Shown here: positions 51,677 through 61,457 of the stretch, piece after piece
Position numbering within the stretch: position 1 is the first letter of the stretch
Layout: every line of letters begins with the position of its first letter
Source of the DNA: Tenacibaculum maritimum NCIMB 2154
GTDB lineage: Bacteria > Bacteroidota > Bacteroidia > Flavobacteriales > Flavobacteriaceae
Length of the DNA: 64,000 nucleotides
Reading direction: 5' to 3'
Assembly: GCF_900119795.1 (NCBI RefSeq)
Contig: NZ_LT634361.1
Location: forward strand, 620,001-684,000
Notes under the pieces: generated by a model
What the model was told of the DNA's origin: nothing
The model's input: the letters and a program-made list of their open reading frames with translations, nothing else
Databases searched by the model: none
Made by a program: the position numbers and the translations under genes

Positions 51677-53047
51677 CTAGCCGGTAATGCTTTCAGGATT
51701 GTAACCTAAATAAGGAACCTCCTTTTCAATAAAAGTAATTCCAAATTCTTCAAGCTCCTTTAAAATAGGTTCATATACTTCTTTTGAAATAGGAAGTTGC
51801 ACGCCAGGGGTAACAATCTCTTTGTTTAAAATTTTTAATGCAGCCATTGCAACGGGCAATCCAACTGTTTTTGCCATTGCAGTATATGTTTGGTCATCTC
51901 CTTTAATAAGCATGCTGCTCTCTATTTGGTGTTTTTCGCCTTTGTGCTGATATCCAAATTTATGTTGCATTACAATCATGTCTTTATCTGCTTCTTGTAA
52001 GGTCCATTTTTCGGATAATATTTTTTGTAAAATTTGAGCAGGAGTAGCATTTTTTAAACCAACTTTTTTATTCGGATTAAAAATATCCAGTTCTAAAAAC
52101 TTATCCCACATAATATCATCCTGTTCTATTTTTAAGTAAGAGCGAAATTTTAGTTCTACTGAATCACTCGGAGAATAAGCTAAAAACAAATTGGTAAAAT
52201 CTCGATAGCTCATCTCTTCTGAATTTTCAATAGTATAAGTATCATCCGTCATTCCTAGCTGTATAAAAACATTCCAAGCTCTAGAAAACCCCACTTTTCG
52301 AATAGTTCCTCTATACATTGTAGGAATATTATCTAAGCCATAAATACTTCTATATTTTAAGGAGTCTCTATTGGCATATGCTTCAAATTTACCACCTCCA
52401 TCAATAGTTAAAAATTCTGTTCTACGAAATAACTTGTGGTAAGGAATATATTTATACGTTCCTTCTTGAATAAACATAGCTGCACCTCCTTGCCCTGCCA
52501 ATACAACGTTTCTCGGGTTCCAAGTAAACTTGTAATTCCATAAATTAGTATCGCTCTCAGGAGCTACTAATCCACCACAGAATGATTCAAATAGCAGCAT
52601 TTTACCATCACTTTCGTGAATTTTATCAATCACTTGCATTGCGCTCATATGATCAATTCCAGGATCCAATCCAATTTCATTCATAAAAACAAGTCCTTTT
52701 TCCTTAACAGCAGTATCAAGTTGTTGCATTTCTGTAGAAACATAAGAAGCAGTAACCATATGCTTACCATAGGTAACGCAATCTTTCGCAACCTCTATAT
52801 GAAAGCGAGCAGGGAGCATAGAAATAACAACAGTTGCTTTTTGAATTGCTTCACTACGTTGCTCTTTGTTAAAAACGTCTAATGGTATGGCTGTTGCATT
52901 CGGATGGTTATTAATTTTTCGTTGGGCGTTATCAATAGAAACATCACCAATAGTAATGTGTAATTTTTCAGAAGTAGATTTATCTAATAAATACTTTATA
53001 AGTGATGAGCTCGATTGTCCAGCTCCAATAATTAATATGTTTCTCAT
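51677..53047 (-). CDS. Saccharopine dehydrogenase family protein
   Basis: 456 residues from the ATG at 53047 (MRNILIIGAGQSSSSLIKYL). N-terminal Rossmann fold with GAGQSS, then VVISMLPARFHIEVAKDCVT and NEIGLDPGIDHMSAM, the core of the LYS9-like saccharopine reductase group. A nine-codon upstream extension is not family-like. It probably acts in lysine metabolism (saccharopine to glutamate and aminoadipate semialdehyde), but related enzymes make carboxyspermidine or other opines. Confidence 0.88.
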   Translation of the reverse strand: MRNILIIGAGQSSSSLIKYLLDKSTSEKLHITIGDVSIDNAQRKINNHPNATAIPLDVFNKEQRSEAIQKATVVISMLPARFHIEVAKDCVTYGKHMVTASYVSTEMQQLDTAVKEKGLVFMNEIGLDPGIDHMSAMQVIDKIHESDGKMLLFESFCGGLVAPESDTNLWNYKFTWNPRNVVLAGQGGAAMFIQEGTYKYIPYHKLFRRTEFLTIDGGGKFEAYANRDSLKYRSIYGLDNIPTMYRGTIRKVGFSRAWNVFIQLGMTDDTYTIENSEEMSYRDFTNLFLAYSPSDSVELKFRSYLKIEQDDIMWDKFLELDIFNPNKKVGLKNATPAQILQKILSEKWTLQEADKDMIVMQHKFGYQHKGEKHQIESSMLIKGDDQTYTAMAKTVGLPVAMAALKILNKEIVTPGVQLPISKEVYEPILKELEEFGITFIEKEVPYLGYNPESITG

Positions 53048-53117
53048 GATAATATGATGTATTTTTGTATACAATAATCGTTTAAAAAAAGTTTAAAACT
53101 AAACAAAATTACAAAAA

Positions 53118-53507
53118 ATGTATAAAAATTTAACAATTTCTTCGATTTTGGGAGCTTTAGCTGTCATTTTAGGAGCATTTGGAGCACATGCATTAAAAAA
53201 TAAATTATCTGTAGAAGCTTTAAATAGTTTTGAAGTAGGGGTAAGATATCAAATGTATCATGCAATAGCTTTATTATGTATAAATATGTTTACAGAGATC
53301 TCTGTAAAAGAAAAAAATAAAATAAGTAGGTTATTTATAATAGGGATATTATGTTTTTCAGGCTCAATATACATGATTCAATTGTTAGGGGTTCCTGCAA
53401 AATATATTTGGTTTATAACCCCTATAGGAGGTTTATTTCTCATTGGAGGTTGGGGAATGCTTTCTTATTTCTTTATCAAAAAACATACCGAAATAAAAAA
53501 GAGATAA
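53118..53507 (+). CDS. DUF423 family membrane protein
   Basis: 129 residues with four membrane helices. It contains LGAFGAHALKNKLSVEALNS followed by FEVGVRYQMYHAIALL, the conserved DUF423 (YwdK-like) signature. Function unknown. It ends in basic residues (KKHTEIKKR) and lies upstream of pckA, which has its own promoter. Confidence 0.92.
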   Translation: MYKNLTISSILGALAVILGAFGAHALKNKLSVEALNSFEVGVRYQMYHAIALLCINMFTEISVKEKNKISRLFIIGILCFSGSIYMIQLLGVPAKYIWFITPIGGLFLIGGWGMLSYFFIKKHTEIKKR

Positions 53508-53544
53508 AAAGCATTTTAGTAGTATTTTGTGTAAAAATAATATG

Positions 53545-53552
53545 TACTTTTG
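53545..53552 (+). promoter_or_regulatory. Candidate pckA -7 element
   Basis: TACTTTTG matches TAnnTTTG 35 bases before the pckA ATG. A TTTTG lies upstream at a spacing of about 15, a little short. Confidence 0.4.
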
Positions 53553-53587
53553 TTCAAATAACAATAACACAACTAAAATCTAGAAAG

Positions 53588-55198
53588 ATGACAAATCTTG
53601 AAACGAAAACGATTTCGTTAGATAATTTAGGAATTACAAATGCAACAGTACGTTACCAGTTAACGCCAGATCAGTTGCAACAGATTACTATAGAGAAAGG
53701 ACAAGGTGTTGAAGCCGCTTCAGGAGCGTTAGCTGTTAATACTGGTGAATTTACAGGGAGATCTCCTATGGATCGTTTTATCGTAAAAGACGATATAACC
53801 AAAGATGAAATTTGGTGGGGAGATGTTAATATTCCTTTTGATGCAGAAAAGTTTGATAACTTATACGAGAAAGTAACTAAATATCTTTCAGGAAAAGAAG
53901 TTTTTGCTCGTGATAGTTATGCTTGTGCAGATGAAGATTATAAGCTGAAAATTAGAGTAGTAAACGAGTATCCTTGGAGTAATATGTTTGCTTATAACAT
54001 GTTTTTACGTCCAACTTCAGAAGAATTAAAAGGATTTTCTCCGGAATGGACCGTGATTAATGCTCCAGGTTTTATGGCAGATCCAGCAGTAGATGGCACG
54101 CGCCAGCATAATTTTGCAATTTTAAATTTCGGTAGAAAAATAGCACTAATTGGAGGAACTGGATATACTGGAGAAATTAAGAAAGGAATCTTTTCTGCAT
54201 TGAATTTTATTTTGCCAGTCTTTAAAAATACATTGCCAATGCACTGTTCTGCAAATGTAGGAAAAGAAGGAGATACAGCTATATTTTTCGGATTGTCAGG
54301 AACAGGAAAAACAACCTTATCAACAGATCCCAATAGAAGTTTAATAGGAGATGATGAACATGGTTGGACTGCTGAAAATAAGGTGTTTAATTTTGAAGGA
54401 GGATGCTACGCTAAAGTAATAGACTTATCAAAAGAAAAAGAGCCAGAAATATACAATGCAATAAAGAAAGGGGCTATTTTAGAAAATGTAATTTTGGACA
54501 AAGAAGGAAATGTAGATTTTGCGGATACTTCTATTACGCAAAATACTCGTGTAAGCTATCCTATTTATCATATAGAAAATATTCAAAAACCTTCTATCGG
54601 AAAGAATCCAAAAAATATATTTTTCTTAACAGCGGATGCTTTTGGGGTATTGCCTCCAATATCTAAGTTAACGCCAGGGCAAGCAGCTTACCATTTTATT
54701 TCAGGTTATACAGCAAAAGTAGCAGGAACAGAAGCAGGAGTAACGGAACCATTACCGAGTTTTTCAGCTTGTTTTGGTGCTCCTTTTATGCCATTACATC
54801 CTACGCGTTATGCAGAAATGCTAAGCGAAAAAATGAAGGAAACAGGTGTGAATGTGTGGTTGATAAATACAGGATGGACAGCTGGTCCTTATGGAGTTGG
54901 CCATAGAATGAAATTGAAATATACGAGGGCAATGATTAATGCAGCGTTGCATGGAGAATTAGGAGAGGTGAATTATGAGAATTACCATACGCATTCTGTA
55001 TTTGGATTGGCACAACCAAGAAAATGCCCAGGAGTGCCTTCAGAAATGTTAAGTCAAAGAAAGGCTTGGAATAATGATGAAGAGTATTATAAGACAGCGC
55101 ACAAATTGGCAGATTCGTTCAGAAAAAACTTTAAGAGTTTTGAAGAATATGCTAATGAAGAGATATTAGCAGGTGGACCACCAATAATTGAAAAATAA
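53588..55198 (+). CDS. pckA: Phosphoenolpyruvate carboxykinase (ATP)
   Basis: 536 residues from the ATG at 53588 (MTNLETKTISLDNLGITN); the frame is open far upstream through the DUF423 gene, but that part is a frame shadow. Motifs: NTGEFTGRSPMDRFIVKDD, FFGLSGTGKTTLSTDPNRSL (kinase-1a P-loop), and IGDDEHGWTAENKVFNFEGG (metal site). It converts oxaloacetate and ATP to PEP and CO2 in gluconeogenesis. A clear terminator follows. Confidence 0.97.
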   Translation: MTNLETKTISLDNLGITNATVRYQLTPDQLQQITIEKGQGVEAASGALAVNTGEFTGRSPMDRFIVKDDITKDEIWWGDVNIPFDAEKFDNLYEKVTKYLSGKEVFARDSYACADEDYKLKIRVVNEYPWSNMFAYNMFLRPTSEELKGFSPEWTVINAPGFMADPAVDGTRQHNFAILNFGRKIALIGGTGYTGEIKKGIFSALNFILPVFKNTLPMHCSANVGKEGDTAIFFGLSGTGKTTLSTDPNRSLIGDDEHGWTAENKVFNFEGGCYAKVIDLSKEKEPEIYNAIKKGAILENVILDKEGNVDFADTSITQNTRVSYPIYHIENIQKPSIGKNPKNIFFLTADAFGVLPPISKLTPGQAAYHFISGYTAKVAGTEAGVTEPLPSFSACFGAPFMPLHPTRYAEMLSEKMKETGVNVWLINTGWTAGPYGVGHRMKLKYTRAMINAALHGELGEVNYENYHTHSVFGLAQPRKCPGVPSEMLSQRKAWNNDEEYYKTAHKLADSFRKNFKSFEEYANEEILAGGPPIIEK

Positions 55199-55203
55199 AA
55201 AAT

Positions 55204-55236
55204 AAAAAAAGCATCCAAATTTGGATGCTTTTTTTA
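55204..55236 (+). terminator. pckA terminator
   Basis: GCATCCAAA (55211-55219) and TTTGGATGC (55220-55228) form a stem flanked by A and T runs. Confidence 0.88.
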
Positions 55237-55274
55237 TGCTAAATAATACCTATTTTAGCCAAAAATAATATAAG

Positions 55275-56897
55275 ATGATAATACAAGGGAATATAGTTGA
55301 TATACAAAATAAGCGAATTTTTAAAGGAGAAGTAGTTGTAAAAGATGGAAAAATAGCTAAAATTCAAGAAGCAGATCACACTATAGAAACCTATATTCTT
55401 CCAGGCTTTATAGATGCTCATATTCATATTGAAAGTTCTATGTTAGTTCCTTCAGAATTTGCAAAAATAGCAGTAACACACGGAACAGTAGCAACAATTT
55501 CTGACCCGCATGAAATAGCAAATGTATTAGGGGTAAAAGGAATTGATTTTATGATTGAGAATGGAAAAAAGGTTCCTTTAAAATTTAATTTTGGCGCTCC
55601 GTCTTGTGTGCCAGCTACTTCTTTTGAAAGTGCAGGTGCAGTTATTGATTCAGAAGATATTAAAGAAATGATGAAAAACCCAGATATTAAGTATTTGGCA
55701 GAAATGATGAATTATCCAGGAGTATTATTTGATGATGATGAAGTGTTGAAAAAAATTCAGTATGCAAAAGAGAATAATAAGCCTATTGATGGCCATGCCC
55801 CTGGTTTAAGAGGAGATGATGTTACAAAATATATTGCTGCAGGAATTTCTACAGACCATGAGTGCTTTACGTATGAGGAGGCGCTAGAGAAGCTGGAAAA
55901 AGGAATGAAAGTAATTATCAGAGAAGGAAGTGCAGCGAAAAATTTTGAAGCACTGATTGATTTATTACCAGCACACTACAAAGAAATCATGTTTTGCTCT
56001 GATGATAAACACCCTGATGACTTACTCTTAGGGCACATCAATCAATTGTGTGAAAGGGCAGTGAATAAAGGAGTTGATGTGTTTAAAGTATTGCAAGCTG
56101 CATGTATAAATCCTGTAGAGCATTATAAATTAGAAGTGGGATTACTAAGAGAAGGAGATGCGGCCGATTTTATTGTAGTTGACGATATAACTAGTTTCAA
56201 AGTTTTACAAACATATATTGATGGGGAGTTGGTAGCAGAAAATGGAGTGTCATTTGTGAAAAGTGTAGCTTTTGAAGTGCTGAATAATTTTAATACGGAT
56301 CCAAAGAAAGTAGAAGATTTTGAATTTTACTCGGCTGCTGAAAAAATTAGAGTCATTGAAGCTTTAGATGGAGAGTTAGTAACGAATGAAATAGTAGCAG
56401 CCTCTTTAATAGCAGCAGGAAATCTTGTTTCTGATATTACAAATGATATATTAAAAATGACGGTTGTTAATCGTTATAAAAATGCGGCTCCATCAATTGC
56501 CTTTATCAAGAATTTTGGACTAAAAGAAGGTGCTATAGCAAGTTCCGTAGGGCATGATTCTCATAATATTATTGCAGTAGGAGTTTCTGATGAACTTATT
56601 TGCAAAGCAGTAAATTTATTGATAAAAAATAAAGGAGGAGTTTGTGCTGTTACGGAAACTAAAGAAGAGGTAGTGTCATTGCCAGTAGCAGGAATTATGA
56701 GTGATAAGTCGGCCATAGAAATAGGAAAATCGTATGCCGCATTAGATGCTATGGCAAAAGAAATGGGAAGTACATTACGTGCTCCTTATATGACTTTGTC
56801 ATTTATGGCTTTATTGGTAATTCCTTCTTTAAAATTATCAGATAAAGGATTGTTTGATGGAAATCAATTTACATTTACTTCTTTAGAGGTGAAATAA
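55275..56897 (+). CDS. ade: Adenine deaminase
   Basis: 540 residues, amidohydrolase superfamily, Ade type. Metal-binding motifs: [41 protein letters not shown] and [14 protein letters not shown], then the C-terminal Ade domain with [15 protein letters not shown]. It hydrolyses adenine to hypoxanthine and ammonia for purine salvage. Followed by ruvC 50 bp downstream. Confidence 0.95.
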   Translation: MIIQGNIVDIQNKRIFKGEVVVKDGKIAKIQEADHTIETYILPGFIDAHIHIESSMLVPSEFAKIAVTHGTVATISDPHEIANVLGVKGIDFMIENGKKVPLKFNFGAPSCVPATSFESAGAVIDSEDIKEMMKNPDIKYLAEMMNYPGVLFDDDEVLKKIQYAKENNKPIDGHAPGLRGDDVTKYIAAGISTDHECFTYEEALEKLEKGMKVIIREGSAAKNFEALIDLLPAHYKEIMFCSDDKHPDDLLLGHINQLCERAVNKGVDVFKVLQAACINPVEHYKLEVGLLREGDAADFIVVDDITSFKVLQTYIDGELVAENGVSFVKSVAFEVLNNFNTDPKKVEDFEFYSAAEKIRVIEALDGELVTNEIVAASLIAAGNLVSDITNDILKMTVVNRYKNAAPSIAFIKNFGLKEGAIASSVGHDSHNIIAVGVSDELICKAVNLLIKNKGGVCAVTETKEEVVSLPVAGIMSDKSAIEIGKSYAALDAMAKEMGSTLRAPYMTLSFMALLVIPSLKLSDKGLFDGNQFTFTSLEVK

Positions 56898-56947
56898 ACA
56901 AGATCGTAGGAAAAATAACAAGGTTACTCGTAGGAAGATTAGAAAGA

Positions 56948-57499
56948 TTGAAGACAGAAAAGATCATATTAGGTATTGACCCCGGAACTAGTATTATGGG
57001 ATTTGGAGTCATAAAAATAATAGGAAAGAAAATGGAGTTTGTTCAAATGAACGAACTAATTTTAAAAAAATATGACGACCATTACTTAAAGTTAAAATTA
57101 ATTTTTGAAAGAACCATTCAATTAATAGATACTTATCACCCCGATGAGATTGCCTTGGAAGCTCCTTTTTTTGGTAAAAATGTACAATCTATGTTGAAAT
57201 TAGGCAGGGCGCAAGGAGTGGCAATGGCAGCAGGCTTATCAAGAGAAATACCGGTAACGGAATATGCTCCTCGTAAAATTAAAATGGCAATAACAGGAAA
57301 AGGTACAGCAAGTAAAGAACAAGTAGCCTTAATGTTGAAGTCACTTTTAAAATTAAAAGAGCTTCCTAAAAACTTAGACGCAACAGATGGTTTGGCAGCA
57401 GCGGTGTGCCACTATTACAATTCAGGAAAAACTATTGGAGGTAAAAACTATACAGGCTGGGCAGCATTTGTAAAGCAAAATCCTAAAAAAATTAATTAA
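56948..57499 (+). CDS. ruvC: Holliday junction resolvase RuvC
   Basis: 183 residues, RNase H fold. The acidic catalytic residues are visible: IILGIDPGTSIMGFGVI (first Asp), EIALEAPFFGKN (Glu) and LDATDGLAAAVCHYY (last Asp pair region). FGKNVQSMLKLGRAQGVAMA is a family signature. It starts with TTG at 56948, preceded by AGGAAGA; no ATG is available in frame. It cuts Holliday junctions with RuvAB. Followed 8 bp later by hemW. Confidence 0.95.
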   Translation: MKTEKIILGIDPGTSIMGFGVIKIIGKKMEFVQMNELILKKYDDHYLKLKLIFERTIQLIDTYHPDEIALEAPFFGKNVQSMLKLGRAQGVAMAAGLSREIPVTEYAPRKIKMAITGKGTASKEQVALMLKSLLKLKELPKNLDATDGLAAAVCHYYNSGKTIGGKNYTGWAAFVKQNPKKIN

Positions 57500-57507
57500 A
57501 GACTATT

Positions 57508-58677
57508 TTGGCAGGAATTTATTTACATATCCCATTTTGTAAAAAAGCATGTTATTATTGTGATTTTCACTTTTCTACCTCGTTTAAAAAGAAGGAAGAG
57601 TTAATTTCATGTTTGGTAAAGGAATTGGAGATTAGAAAAGATGAATTGTTTCATGAAGTAATAGAAACTATTTACTTTGGAGGAGGTACGCCAAGTGTAC
57701 TATCTATAGAAGAGTTAAGTTTGCTAATTGGTACAATTTATAAAAACTACAAAGTATCAAAAAATGTGGAGCTTACTTTAGAGGCGAATCCAGATGATTT
57801 AGTAGTAGCTCAAGTGGAACAAAAAACGATTTTTAAAGCTTATAGGGAAATAGGGATTAATCGACTAAGTATAGGAGTTCAATCTTTTTTTGAGCAAGAT
57901 TTGAAAGCTATGAATCGAGCTCATAGCTCAGAAGATGCGAAAAAATGCTTAGAAGAAGCTACTCTTTATTTTGATAATATTACAATTGATTTGATTTATG
58001 GGATTCCTGATATGAGTAATGAGCGTTGGAAAGAAAATTTATACAAAGCCTTTGATTTTGGAATTAATCATATTTCTAGCTACGCACTAACTGTTGAGCC
58101 TAAAACAGCATTAGAAACCTTTATCAAAACAGGAAAATATAAAAATGTAGAGGAAGATGTAGCCAAAGCACATTTTGATATTTTAGTAAAAGAAACTGCC
58201 AAAAGAGGATTTGTACATTATGAAATATCAAATTTTTCAAAACCTCATTATATATCGAGGCATAATACAAGCTATTGGAAAGGAAAGAAATATTTAGGAA
58301 TAGGTCCTTCCGCTCATTCATTTAATAAAACGCATAGGAGTTGGAATATAGCTAACAATGCAAAGTACATAAAGGCAATTCAGCAAGGAAATTTGCCTAG
58401 CCAGTTAGAGCAATTGACTGATGAAGATCGATTTAATGAATATTTAATGACAGGATTGAGAACTGTTTGGGGAGTTTCATTACAATATATAGAAGAAGAG
58501 TTTGGAGAAAAAAAGAAAAAAGAACTATTAGCATTAGCAAAAAAGTTTATACACCAAGGTTTGTTGGTAATTGATAAGGGAATACCATCAGATAATGAAA
58601 GCGTTTTAAAAACAACAGCAAAAGGAAAATTTTTGGCAGATGGCTTGGCAAGCGCGTTATTTATCTTGAATGGATAG
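57508..58677 (+). CDS. hemW: Radical SAM protein HemW (heme chaperone)
   Basis: 389 residues. Radical SAM cluster motif CKKACYYCDFHF (CxxxCxxC) near residue 11-18, then FGGGTPSVLS, EANPDDL, RLSIGVQSF, IDLIYGIPDM and the C-terminal HemN-type domain with DEDRFNEYLMTGLRTVWGVS. HemW (formerly HemN-like, oxygen-independent coproporphyrinogen oxidase) transfers heme to respiratory enzymes. TTG start at 57508, 8 bp after ruvC: they form an operon. Confidence 0.93.
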   Translation: MAGIYLHIPFCKKACYYCDFHFSTSFKKKEELISCLVKELEIRKDELFHEVIETIYFGGGTPSVLSIEELSLLIGTIYKNYKVSKNVELTLEANPDDLVVAQVEQKTIFKAYREIGINRLSIGVQSFFEQDLKAMNRAHSSEDAKKCLEEATLYFDNITIDLIYGIPDMSNERWKENLYKAFDFGINHISSYALTVEPKTALETFIKTGKYKNVEEDVAKAHFDILVKETAKRGFVHYEISNFSKPHYISRHNTSYWKGKKYLGIGPSAHSFNKTHRSWNIANNAKYIKAIQQGNLPSQLEQLTDEDRFNEYLMTGLRTVWGVSLQYIEEEFGEKKKKELLALAKKFIHQGLLVIDKGIPSDNESVLKTTAKGKFLADGLASALFILNG

Positions 58678-58842
58678 TGGTATTAAAAGCTTCTTTCTTT
58701 TTTAACCAAAACAGGTATAAATTGATTAAAAATAGTAACTTGCTGCAAAGTTAATGGTTAATACATATCATTTAAAATTAACTTAAAAGAAAAAGTACTT
58801 TTTATTTCGGTTATTGGTATAAGAATAAAATTTAATGAAGTT

Positions 58843-59592
58843 ATGATTGCTAGTATAGCATATAAGTCAAAGAACTATAAGATAGATTTATTAGCACCTA
58901 TTGATATTTCAATCCCGATAAATACCTCAAAACAATCTATAAACGCATGGTATATTGAAGATCCTAAAATTTATCCCGTATCAACAGGAGAATGGATAGG
59001 AAGTGTAGCGGAAGGAGCAGATATTAATTTTAATACGATTCAATTTAATCCGCATTCGCATATTACGCACACTGAATGTGTAGGACATATCACAAAAAAA
59101 GTACACTCTATAAATGAGAAATTGCAAAATTTTTTCTTTTTAGCAGAAGTAATTACTGTAGCGCCAGAAATGTTACACGGAGATGAGGTGATTTCTAAAA
59201 AGCAATTATCATTTGCATTAGGAAGAAAAAAAAGAGATGCCATTGTTATTAGAACCTTACCCAATTTACCAGATAAAAAATCAAGAAGATATTCAAATAC
59301 AAATCCACCTTACTTATTAGCAGAAGCAGCTGCTTACCTACAAGAAATAGGAGTACAACATTTATTAATAGATTTACCTTCAGTAGATAAAGAAAAAGAT
59401 GGAGGGCAGCTACTATCTCACAATGCTTTTTGGAATACGCAAGGAGCTATTCGATTTGATGCTACAATTACAGAATTTATTTATGTGCCAAACGAAGTAA
59501 GTGATGGAACTTATTTTTTAAATTTAATGATTGCTCCTTTTGAAAATGATGCCAGTCCAAGTAAGCCAATTTTATATAAGATTATAGTGTAA
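58843..59592 (+). CDS. Cyclase family protein (kynurenine formamidase-like fold)
   Basis: 249 residues. The metal-binding motif HSHITHTECVGHI resembles the HxGTHxDxPxH of the cyclase/arylformamidase family. QHLLIDLPSVDKEKDGGQLL and HNAFW near the C-terminus complete the active site region. It hydrolyses an amide or ester of unknown identity. No tryptophan-catabolism genes are next to it. Start at 58843; the region 58678-58842 holds nothing I recognise. Confidence 0.88.
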   Translation: MIASIAYKSKNYKIDLLAPIDISIPINTSKQSINAWYIEDPKIYPVSTGEWIGSVAEGADINFNTIQFNPHSHITHTECVGHITKKVHSINEKLQNFFFLAEVITVAPEMLHGDEVISKKQLSFALGRKKRDAIVIRTLPNLPDKKSRRYSNTNPPYLLAEAAAYLQEIGVQHLLIDLPSVDKEKDGGQLLSHNAFWNTQGAIRFDATITEFIYVPNEVSDGTYFLNLMIAPFENDASPSKPILYKIIV

Positions 59593-59721
59593 TTTCTGGA
59601 AGAGAAGAAATGCATTGTATGCATTGAGTTTGTAAAAAAATAATAGGTAAGCTACTCTTAAGTGTAGTTATAAATTATTTATTTCAAGTTAATTTTGGGC
59701 TCGGCTAAAATTTTAAATTTG

Positions 59722-60477
59722 ATGAATACTAGATATAGTAGAAATAGGATATACGTAACACCAGCAGAGCAAGAACTTATAAAGGATTACCCAATTTTAT
59801 TAGCGGGAGCAGGTATTGGGAGCGCTATAGCAGAATGCGCTTTGCGTTTTGGTTTTGAAAATATAACTATTATTGATGGAGATCAAGTAGAAATGTCAAA
59901 TTTGAATAGGCAAAACTATGTTGAAAAAGATATTGCAACAGCAAAAGTAGATGCTATAAAAAAGAGATTATTATCTATTAATGAGAAAGCGAAAATTAAA
60001 GTACATAATTGTTTTTTGACCACTGACAATGTAGAAAAGTATGTTGCTGAGTGTAAAGTAGCTATTAATGCATTGGATTTTAGCTCTGATATCCCATTGG
60101 TATTTGATGAAGTATGCCAACGAAATCACATAACTGTTATGCATCCCTATAATTTAGGTTGGGGAGGGTTGGTAACAATCATTTCTCCGAATGGACTTTC
60201 TTTAAAATCAATAACTAAAAAAGGAAAGGAATTTAACGAATTAAGAATGATTGAATATATCTCAAATTATATGAAATTTTGGGGAGAACCACAATTATGG
60301 ATTGATGAGGTGCTTCGAGAGTATCTTAGTGAAAGAGAAAAGCTATCTCCTCCTCAATTATCTATAGGTTTATGGATGGTAGCAAGTATGTGTACACATC
60401 TTCTTTTTAAAATAGTAACAAAGCAAGAACTTAAAATATTTCCTGAATTTTACTTTTCATCTATTAATGAAAGTTAG
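59722..60477 (+). CDS. ThiF/E1-like adenylating enzyme
   Basis: 251 residues from the ATG at 59722 (MNTRYSRNRIYVTPAEQEL); an earlier TTG is less likely. E1 superfamily Rossmann fold: LLAGAGIGSAIAECALRFGF (nucleotide loop), then IIDGDQVEMSNLNRQNY (metal/ATP residues) and KVDAIKKRLLSIN. The zinc CxxC pairs of MoeB/ThiF are absent, and no ubiquitin-like partner gene is visible. It probably adenylates a carboxyl group on a protein or small molecule. Its 3' end overlaps the convergent LuxR-type gene by 4 bp. Confidence 0.88.
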   Translation: MNTRYSRNRIYVTPAEQELIKDYPILLAGAGIGSAIAECALRFGFENITIIDGDQVEMSNLNRQNYVEKDIATAKVDAIKKRLLSINEKAKIKVHNCFLTTDNVEKYVAECKVAINALDFSSDIPLVFDEVCQRNHITVMHPYNLGWGGLVTIISPNGLSLKSITKKGKEFNELRMIEYISNYMKFWGEPQLWIDEVLREYLSEREKLSPPQLSIGLWMVASMCTHLLFKIVTKQELKIFPEFYFSSINES

Positions 60478-61232
60478 ATGAGCTTATTATTTGTTGCATA
60501 TACGATAGCTTCAGAAATATTAGTAACATCTAATTTATCAAATAGTTTTCTTCTATGAAATTTAACGGTATCAGGAGATACACACATAGGTACGGCCATT
60601 TCATTGATGGTAAAGCCTCTGACAGAGTATCGCAGTATTTCTTTTTCTCTCTTAGAAAGGCCTATTCTTTCTTCGGTTTTCCAAAAGTCACCTTGTAAAT
60701 CATATTTAAAGGTTTTATTCTCTCCTTTTTTAGAAATTCTAATATTTCCTGAATTTTGCTCATTAGAAAGAGAAATGATGCATATAGCTTTCCATATTTT
60801 ACCTTCATTGGTGAGAAAAAGAGGAGTTAGTTTTTGATTGATTAAGAAAACTTTTCCCTCTTGGTTTTTTAAATAAAAATCATAAGAAATAGAGTAGTCG
60901 ATTCGTTCTTTTATAGGGATTTGCTCATAGAAGTCAAACCCAACAGTATTTATCCTAAGAAGCAACTCTATGTCTTCCGGAATGACATAATTAAAATAAA
61001 AAAGATAGCCCATCTCTTTAACTTCTTCAGGAGTATGTCCACAAAGAAAAAGAGGGTTTTCAGAAACAAATTCAAAGCCCTTTTTTTGGTAATCGATAAC
61101 ATAAATACTTTTGTAAGTAGTTCTAGCAAAAGCACTAATGGTTTTTAGATAATTTGCAGTTTGTTTTCGCTCATTTTTAGAAACATTAGCCACTGTGTTT
61201 CTAGAAGAAAAAAAATCATTAACACCTCTCAT
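60474..61232 (-). CDS. PAS-LuxR type transcriptional regulator
   Basis: 252 residues. N-terminal PAS-like part (about 35-150, YKSIYVIDYQKKGFEFVSEN, HTPEEVKEMG). C-terminal GerE/LuxR HTH (about 185-250): RIGLSKREKEILRYSVRGFT, INEMAVPMCVSPDTVKFHRR, KLFDKLDVTN. It is divergent from the acyltransferase gene (205 bp between starts) and convergent with the ThiF-like gene. It has a sensor domain plus DNA-binding domain and no receiver phosphorylation site, so it likely senses a small molecule. Confidence 0.9.
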   Translation of the reverse strand: MRGVNDFFSSRNTVANVSKNERKQTANYLKTISAFARTTYKSIYVIDYQKKGFEFVSENPLFLCGHTPEEVKEMGYLFYFNYVIPEDIELLLRINTVGFDFYEQIPIKERIDYSISYDFYLKNQEGKVFLINQKLTPLFLTNEGKIWKAICIISLSNEQNSGNIRISKKGENKTFKYDLQGDFWKTEERIGLSKREKEILRYSVRGFTINEMAVPMCVSPDTVKFHRRKLFDKLDVTNISEAIVYATNNKLI

Positions 61233-61457
61233 AGCTTGTATAAAATTGTTTAAAGCCTTTAAATATAGTCAATTATATTTAAAAAGAGTTTGTGAAACTA
61301 TTTAAAAAGTTCTTTTTAACCTATTTATACCATTTTATGTTTAAAAACGTTCGTAGGAAAGTAAAAATGTCTGTTAAAGCATCGGTTCCATTACTACTAA
61401 ATTGTGTAGTGTGTTGAATGCTTTAACTGGATAGTTTTGAAAGTAAACCTATATGTT

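Noticed and set aside
53351..53587. N-terminal extension of pckA through the DUF423 gene
   Set aside because: It is the shadow frame of DUF423; PEP carboxykinase starts at the ATG at 53588.
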